Origin: Tenodera sinensis
Lineage: Eukaryota; Arthropoda; Insecta; Mantodea; Mantidae
Reading direction: 5' to 3'
Length of the DNA: 64,000 nucleotides
Assembly (NCBI GenBank): GCA_030765045.1
Contig: CM060966.1
Coordinates: 66,151,921 to 66,215,920 of the forward strand
Numbering within the stretch: position 1 is the first letter of the stretch; the number at the start of each line of letters is the position of its first letter. The translations under genes were made by a program, and so were the position numbers. Shown here one piece after another: positions 56,131-64,000 of this stretch. Below the pieces are notes generated by a model. That model was not told where the DNA came from. It saw only the letters and a list, made by a program, of their open reading frames with translations, and did no database searches.

Positions 56131-57386
56131 CTGCACCTGGCAGCGGAGTAGGTAGGACCTACCTGAAGGCTCGTCAGAACCGGTTCTTCGCCATGCTCAA
56201 GAAGAAACCTCGCAGCACAGCACCGGTTCCTGCCGGCAAAGTTCCAGCAACTACAGCCGATACCAGCGCCTCAAGCACACAGACCAGCCAATCAACAGAG
56301 ATCTCAACAGCAACTCCTGACGCATCTAGCAGCAGTACTGTGGATGCGGTGGTGGCAGCGCCGCTCCCGGTCTGTGCTACGGATCCACCGCCGACCACTT
56401 CCAGGCTACCGGACAACTCCGGCATCTCGCCTGCTTACAGTAGCAATGCTACTACCTCACCGTCGCAGCCGGCGCCCCCTGTGGCCCAATCGGGCCTCAG
56501 CTCTACGGAGTTCCCAGAGACCTGCCAACGCGTTACATTCTCGCCGCCGCACAGCACGAGTGGAACTCAGCAATGAAGGCCACGCGTATCATCACTCGCA
56601 GAGGGCCATCCAGCCTCATGTGACTAGTCTTCGCCGATTCACGCGACCGGGAAGCTGCCTTACGCACGGGTCTGCCCCTGTTAGGGCGGTCCTTGCGCGC
56701 TGAGGCGAGCCGAGCGGAACGCCAGGTACCCTGCCGCCGCTGCTGTGCCTATGGACACGAAGGCACCCACTGCACCGCCGCTCCTCGGTGCCACTACTGT
56801 GGCGCCCAGAACCTCACCAGTGACTGCACATCACACGATCTTCGCAGACGACGCCGGTACTGTGCCTCCTGCAGTGGCTTTGGTCACTTCACGGGACAAG
56901 CACAGTGCCCACTGTATCCCCGGCACGGACACACACCAGCACATCCCAACGCAGCTTCACGGCCTGCACATACGACAGCACCTTACACCGCAGCTCCACG
57001 ACCGTACACACGAGCGGCCCCAACCACTACCAGTCACAGCAGCCACAGTCAGATCGCCACAGACTGTAGTAGTCCCAGCACCCGTCGTCGCCGATAGCAT
57101 CCTTCGAGACGCGGTTCAGGGCCTCCATTCAGAGGTTCTGAACATTGGCTCTCGGCTGGAGGCTATCACAGAAAACAACACGCCGGCAAACAACACCAAC
57201 ATCACTGAGCTCCTACAGCGCCATGATGACGCCACAACCAACGCCCTAGCAGCAATCCAGACACACCTCATGGAGCTCATACAGATTCTTACCAAAACCA
57301 GCGAAGAACTCGCCCGACTACGCCAACACACTGAGACCATCTACCGCAACACAGAAAATCCAAGACACCACAGCAATAGAGACTAA
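56131..57386 (+). pseudogene. LINE family F ORF1 (CCHC protein), frame-shifted
   Basis: ATG 56193 opens a Ser/Thr/Pro/Ala-rich N terminus to 56576. 56693-57097 in another frame has knuckles CRRCCAYGHEGTHC and CASCSGFGHFTGQAQC with CHYCGAQNLTSDC between them, the same plan as family C ORF1. The C-terminal coiled coil (IGSRLEAITENN, LQRHDDATTNALAAIQTHLM) is in a third frame to 57386. No ORF2 follows: the next sequence is short and ends in an A-rich tail, so this is either internally deleted or an ORF1-only derivative. Confidence 0.8.
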
Positions 57387-57656
57387 AGTCAACCAGATAT
57401 ACGACTTCATCACACTCCCCAGATTTCCCATTGGTCCCCCAATGCCACACATAAATGCTCCAAGTCGTAGGTCAATGTCAGGGCATCCGCCATGGGTGGT
57501 GCCTCCATGCACCACCCATCATAATATGCACCCACAATTTCCCGGTTTGCTTCGGCGGTACCGGACCTCATGTCACCCCTGGTTAACAAATAAATTGTAT
57601 CACCACAGAATAACTTTAGTTTAGGAATAAAATAAAAAAAAAAAGAAATAAAAAAC
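57387..57656 (+). other. Family F 3' flank with A-rich tail
   Basis: No coding signal. Contains the inverted word GGGTGGTGCCTCCATGCACCACCC (57493-57517) able to form a hairpin, AATAAA-like sequence at 57588 and 57625, and an A-rich end 57625-57655, plausibly the 3' end of the retroposed copy. Confidence 0.5.
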
Positions 57657-57712
57657 TAGCCCGGAAAATCTACTTATTATAGTTGACAACGCCGGCCGTG
57701 AAAGCCTCAGCA
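57657..57712 (+). repeat. Second copy of the 18982-19150 repeat (end only)
   Basis: AGCCCGGAAAATCTACTTAT and about ten more bases match the reverse complement of 19030-19066 with two mismatches. It then continues with GCCGGCCGTGAAAGCCTCA, absent from the other copy. Confidence 0.65.
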
Positions 57713-58097
57713 CTTATATTAAAGAAAAGTTCTTTTGTGTCCTTGCAATTTGATGAATCAACGGATATTGCGGGTTGTGCACGGTTTGTAGCTTTTGTGC
57801 GTTTTGAATCCAATGAAACATTAATGGAAGAAATACTATTTTGCAAGGCACTTCCCATGAGTACTACAGGTCAGTGCTTGCATGACATGTTCCTTGAAGC
57901 TACGCAAAATATGAATATCAATTGGGCACAAAAATGCATTGCTATTTGTAGTGACGGAGCAAAAGTCATGACTGGTGCGAAGAGTAGATTTATTGCTAGA
58001 CTGAAAGAGCAGATGCCAAACGCTTGTTGGATGCATTGCTTTCTCATCGCCAAGCTCTTGCAGCCAAAACCTTGCCACAAGAATACAGTCAAGTTCT

Positions 58098-58834
<737 letters not shown>

Positions 58835-59711
58835 CATTGTAAATTGTATTAAAGGAAAAGCGTTGCAGCCCCGATTGTTTGGAATCATTTGTGAAGATAT
58901 GGGGACACTACACCGCAATTTGCTTTACCATACAGAGGTTAGGTGGTTATCAAAAGGCAAAGTACTGACCAGTTATGGAACTTCGCGCTGAACTATTAGC
59001 ATATTTACAGCAAGCCAAGTCACATTACTCTGAATTCATTTCTGACCCGGAATTCCTTTTGAAGTTTGCTTTTCTTCTGACATTTAAATAACTAGAATAA
59101 GTCTTCAAGGGCGGGATGAAAATGTCATTACAGCAAAAGACGAACTCCATGACTTTATAAAAAAAATTGAATTGTGGTCATCATCTATAAATCAAAACAA
59201 CTTTGATTCATTTTCGTCGACACAGTCTTTCATTGAAGAAGTCGGAAGCGAGATAAACATCAACTCATATATATCTGGTATGAAAATGGTGTTAGATAAT
59301 TTCAAGAAAGAATTGTGTCGTTACTTCTTAGGGCAAGAGATATCGGATAGCACTGGGCAAAGATGGATCTTAAATCTGTTTTTAAATGCAGCTATAAATG
59401 AGGCAAATTTAGCAACTAAGCTGAAAGAGAATCTGCTGGAATTATCTGTCGATGGGATGTTACACTTGGAATTTAAGTCTGAGAATTTGGATGCCTTTTG
59501 GTACCCGGAATTAACAACTGAGGCTTTGAAGTGTTTGATTCCATTTTCTACCTCGTACTTGTGCGAGTTGGCATTTTCATCAATGGCCCAAATAAAGAGT
59601 AAACTAAGAAATCGCTTAAATTTGGAAAATGATTTAATACCTGCGGTTGCAAAAACGGATCCACGATGGGAGAAATTGATTGAACAAACTCAAGCGCAAC
59701 CTTCACATTAG

Positions 59712-60250
59712 AATGAAGAGTAGTAGAAGATTTTATTTTTTGTTAATGTGTTTGTATAAATAACATAATGAGTATCAATGAATGAAATCTCTTTCCGAAG
59801 AGATGGCACACTCCTACCTAAGAACAAGGGCGTATCCAAGCGGAGGGGAATAGGAGGGGGTTGTATTCCCCACGAAAATTTGGAAACTATTAAGGACGTA
59901 GCTAAAGAACAAACTATTCACATTAATTCACAAATATATTCAAGGAATCTGAGTGTTTTCTATGTTAATTATTTTCATTAAAATAATAAATGAGTATTTA
60001 ATAGAATATCTAAATATATTATAATAATGTGAGTTGTTGTAATTCAGAGCAGAGATTTAGAGTGGTTAACGTTAATATATGCTTCCCATAATCTCATTAA
60101 AAGTCGTAAGAACATCTACGGCATCACGATAACACAAATCGTTTCAGGAAACTCCTATATTGCTTCGGTAGTAACAATGGAGGGACTTATATCATTTTTG
60201 AATACGTGTAATAAAATTATTTTCCCCTTCATACACAAGGCGCTGTAGGT
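59712..60250. other. Unassigned DNA
   Basis: GGGCGTATCCAAGCGGAGGGG at about 59828 resembles the ends of some arthropod DNA transposons; see the finding covering 59826-60540. No gene. Confidence 0.4.
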
Positions 60251-60267
60251 TTTCTGCACTTTACTGA

Positions 60268-60345
60268 TAGCTACAGTTGCACCAGAATGTTCTTTCTCAA
60301 CATTACGGTATCTGAAGAGCTATTTCAGGAGCAGACAGGTTGGAA
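60268..60345 (+). pseudogene. Relic of a hAT-type C-terminal dimerisation domain
   Basis: The plus frame reads LIATVAPECSFSTLRYLKSY, close to the ERSFSTLRRLK motif of hAT/ZMYM-type transposases. About 26 residues are recognisable, with stops on both sides. Confidence 0.6.
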
Positions 60346-60399
60346 ATTAAAATTTAGAAATTAAAACTCAAGAAGTACTACACAAAATATGTAAAAAGC

Positions 60400-62325
60400 C
60401 TCCTCGGCTTCTTCTTTAAATCTAATTGTATAACCCTGTAAGACAATTTATGCATGCCATGACATTTCCAAATTTTCTAATTGTATCACCTCATCAGACC
60501 CTCCCCCGAAAACAAATCCTGTGTCCGGGGCGGAGGAGAATGTCTATTCTTTATATTAGATCAACCGTGAGCTGCAGCTGATATTTTAGACATAAAATAT
60601 TCCTCTTATTAAATAAATATCGAAATATATGTTAATTTTCCACTCGTTGGCACGTATAGGAATGTAATTATACACGCATCGATCAGAAAGACATTATGTC
60701 AACACATTTCAAATGTTGAAAGCCGTACAAAATCAATAATAACTTAATTTTCACTTCTAACCAAACCTCAGTGAGCACTAACATTAATTGTGCAGTTGAA
60801 GAACATTTCTTAACATATTTCGGATTTAGTTCAAATCGGTACAAAACAAGAATGGTTAATTTTACTATTTGGAGGGGAGCAGCCGCGCGTACTCGCTTTA
60901 AATATTGGGTAATTACCAGACATTTCAACTTTGATTAAATGAGCGGATCGTTTACAAAATGTTGAGCATTTAGAGATTATTCTCCATTTCAAAACATTTT
61001 CACAATTTCACGCAAGGGTTTGCGCTACATTGAAATCCTATGAACCCCGTGAACCCCGTGCTATGCTCATATTCACATACTCGTTTTTATTTATATGTAG
61101 TTTTTATTTTTGGTGAAGTTAAAGATGACAGCGTATTCATGATTCAGGTCATAATTTACTGCACGATCAATTGTGGTGGGAGCACGTGGATACCACGTTT
61201 CGCCAACAGATAGCGGGATCAAATAGTTGCTAGGTAGCGCTGGTGTAGTCGAGCTACGCTCACACGCGCGTATCGTCTGCTGTAGTGTGTCACAATGCGC
61301 GGGACTTTTAGCAAGGGAAGTGCGTAACAAATAGAGTTGCTAACTATACGCCACTCGTTTGTGTTCATCGTTGCAAGTGTGAGACAGTAAGAGCTATCAT
61401 GTTTTGGTCAGTTTATAGTGGTTGTTGCTCGTCTTTATTGTTTACAATAATTTGATGCCGCTACAACTTTGTTTACGTTTTCTACACGAGCCAGTGTCAG
61501 TGCATAAAGAACCAGCTTTCATTAAATAATTAATGAAGTGCATAAACGATAAAATAGTGTTAAAACTGTTTCCCTCGTCTGTATATTGCTGTACCTTGTG
61601 TGCTGAAATCTTCCAGTGGATAAGTACTTTCTTCGCGAGGATATCACAATAAGGTAAGATCTGGAACAACTAAAGATGTGACAGTTATGTTAGTGCCATA
61701 TTATCAATAAGTCAATTGTTCCTGTTGTAATTAAGAATGTCTGCTCTTTAAAATTGCATGTGCTTTAGGCACATTCGTTATAAGGTGGAACAAAAAATTT
61801 TAATGCATTCGAACTCATATGTTATCGCTCTCAAGTGTAAAAGGCAAATTGTTTCCTCTAAAACTAATGTATTTTCGTTTGACATGGTGTTTTGTTTGAT
61901 TTAGCTCGTGCAGCGAGTCAAACACGACCAGCTCATCAATCACCTGTTGCCCTAGCAAAGGTCCAAACACGGGGGAGCTCTTGAAACATGTGCTACAGCA
62001 GTTAGATCCGGCTAATAGAACAAGTGTTTCATTTATAAGAACGATAAATGTAGTTTACATATTACAACTAATTTTGAAAATACAAATCTTTGTACTACTC
62101 TGCGCTCATTCCATATTTCTAAATACTGGCCACTCCCATCAATTGCGTCACAGGAAGCACGAATCCGGGTTACAGACTCCTTGTACAAAATTGCCGACTG
62201 AATCTAATTAAAGAAAATGCCTTCATAAAGCGGAAGAAGCCTCTCGGATGTCAACTCATTCACGTTTGTACCTCTTTTTGTGTTTATTCTGAAATTGCTG
62301 TAAGCAAAAGCGCAGGTTTTGTTTG
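60400..62325. other. Mostly unassigned AT-rich DNA, one possible host exon pair
   Basis: AAGGTAAGA at about 61651 is a strong splice-donor match and TTTGTTTGATTTAG before 61906 a plausible acceptor. The sequence between 61906 and about 62046 is open in one frame (LLKHVLQQLDPANRTSV). No domain is recognised. A CpG-rich patch at 61180-61330 could be a promoter. All of this is weak. Confidence 0.25.
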
Positions 62326-63002
<677 letters not shown>

Positions 63003-63006
<4 letters not shown>

Positions 63007-64000
63007 TATTACTATTACTATAATTATTACCATTAATGTTTATGATCTAAAAATGTTAGAAATATGCAAGCAGTTATGTCGGACAAAATTTAGAAAATAT
63101 GACTATAAATATGACCTAAATATTTTTGGGTCCATTTTCGAAATTTTAAAAAATTTAATGCTGTTTAAATTTACATAGTAAAAATCTAATTAAAAAATCT
63201 AGCATATTCAATGATAAATAAATGGTATTACTTTTATCGTTGCATTTTTAATTTTTTTAATTGCTCAAACCAGAGCTAACCCTCAGCTTTGCACACAATG
63301 AAATAAATGTCAGATTTTGAAGGGCGTTCAGAGAGAAGAATTACAATAGCAAATTAAATACACTTTAAAGTTTTCAAAAGAAGGAACGATCTTCTGTTTG
63401 CAAACATTGACTTGTAACGGGAAAAAGAGCCCCTTATCATCGCATGATGTTATTGGGGCATATTTGAAATAAGGTCATTATTCTTACAGGAAAGATACTT
63501 ATAAGAAATATTACAGACAAGAACTAGGAGATGTGTGAAAATTGGTCTTTGGGACGACTGTAAGCACATGCGAAACTAAAATAAAAATATAAAAATCTGA
63601 TGTGTTGTACTCACATGGCTATCTCTACTCTTGTAATAACCATTCTTACAAACTCTTATTCCTATATCTTCTTCGTGTTAGTTGAGATAAGCATTTGTAC
63701 AAATTAGCTTATTGCTTATTTCCTTGTAGGTACAAGGGGAATATGGGAATAGAGTAGGCTTTGAGCGATAGTCAAATCTTTTGAAGCTTTGAGATCCCGT
63801 TCTCTTTGCACGTTTAACATATAACAAATGAACAATGTTTCATTTCACGAAAGTTTTTAAGTTTTCCGAAACTCACACAAATAACAAGGAATATCTCCGA
63901 AACGGTTCACTCTGAAAAATATATATCTATATTATTCGGACATAAATTGTGTGTTAGCGAGATCTACATTTTTTGTACAGTAAGAGTTTGCCTATCTCTT
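63003..64000. other. Unassigned AT-rich DNA
   Basis: No coding region, RNA gene or repeat recognised. Confidence 0.6.

Noticed and set aside
61442..61669. Minus-strand 75-codon frame with a faint BED/CGGBP-like zinc-finger look (CDILAKKVLIHWKISAHK)
   Set aside because: Only one Cys and one His fit and spacing is wrong. Too weak to call.

Overview
The window is arthropod, most likely insect, nuclear DNA from a large repeat-rich genome. The evidence is the mix of Gypsy-class LTR retrotransposons (one with a baculovirus-F-like envelope gene), many Jockey-type LINEs with EEP endonuclease, reverse transcriptase and CCHC gag-like ORF1, a tRNA-derived SINE, a decayed hAT transposase and very long ATT/TAC/ATTC microsatellites. 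I cannot name the species. No intact host protein-coding gene is visible. About 80% of the first 60 kb is transposable-element sequence, much of it nested.

Layout. 1-6390: Gypsy element E1 (+), 5' LTR cut by the window edge, badly decayed. 6391-11382: LINE fragments, a complete SINE with a 15-bp target-site duplication (TSD), and a foldback element. 11383-18977: Gypsy element E2 (-), related to E1, complete with LTRs and a GCGG TSD but decayed. 18982-43330: a LINE graveyard (families here called A, B, C', U). Inside it lies E3 (22007-30020, -), a young envelope-bearing Gypsy/errantivirus-like element inserted with a CCCT TSD into the endonuclease-RT linker of a family A LINE. 43440-48778: family C LINE (+) with an 11-bp TSD. 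48790-55222: family A copy (+) split at 49068-54143 by an almost intact family D LINE (-) with a 10-bp TSD. 55240-57656: family E and F LINE pieces. 57713-59711: hAT transposase pseudogene interrupted by two giant ATT arrays. 59712-64000: mostly unassigned AT-rich DNA with a compound microsatellite at 62326-63002.

How the parts work. The LINEs encode two proteins each: ORF1 (nucleic-acid-binding, CCHC knuckles) and ORF2 (nicking endonuclease plus reverse transcriptase) for target-primed reverse transcription. In families A and D the ORF1 stop and ORF2 start overlap as TAATG, suggesting termination-reinitiation. In family B they abut. The Gypsy elements encode Gag, protease, RT, RNase H and integrase, with Env in E3 only. 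E3 (about 6 differences in 674 bp between LTRs by eye) and the family D LINE (one premature stop, perfect TSD) look recent; E1 and E2 (about 4-5% LTR divergence) look old.

The most unusual signal is a conserved CCAAT / GC-rich / TATAAATA / CAGTG promoter-like block in the 3' UTR of all three family A copies that keep their 3' end, reminiscent of the 3' promoters of the Jockey-clade telomeric elements HeT-A/TART. Other notable signals are short tandem-repeat (not poly-A) 3' tails on several LINE families, 57-bp quadruple repeats in the E3 LTR, a small module (U) found at the 5' truncation points of two unrelated LINEs, and a weakly hammerhead-like shared module.
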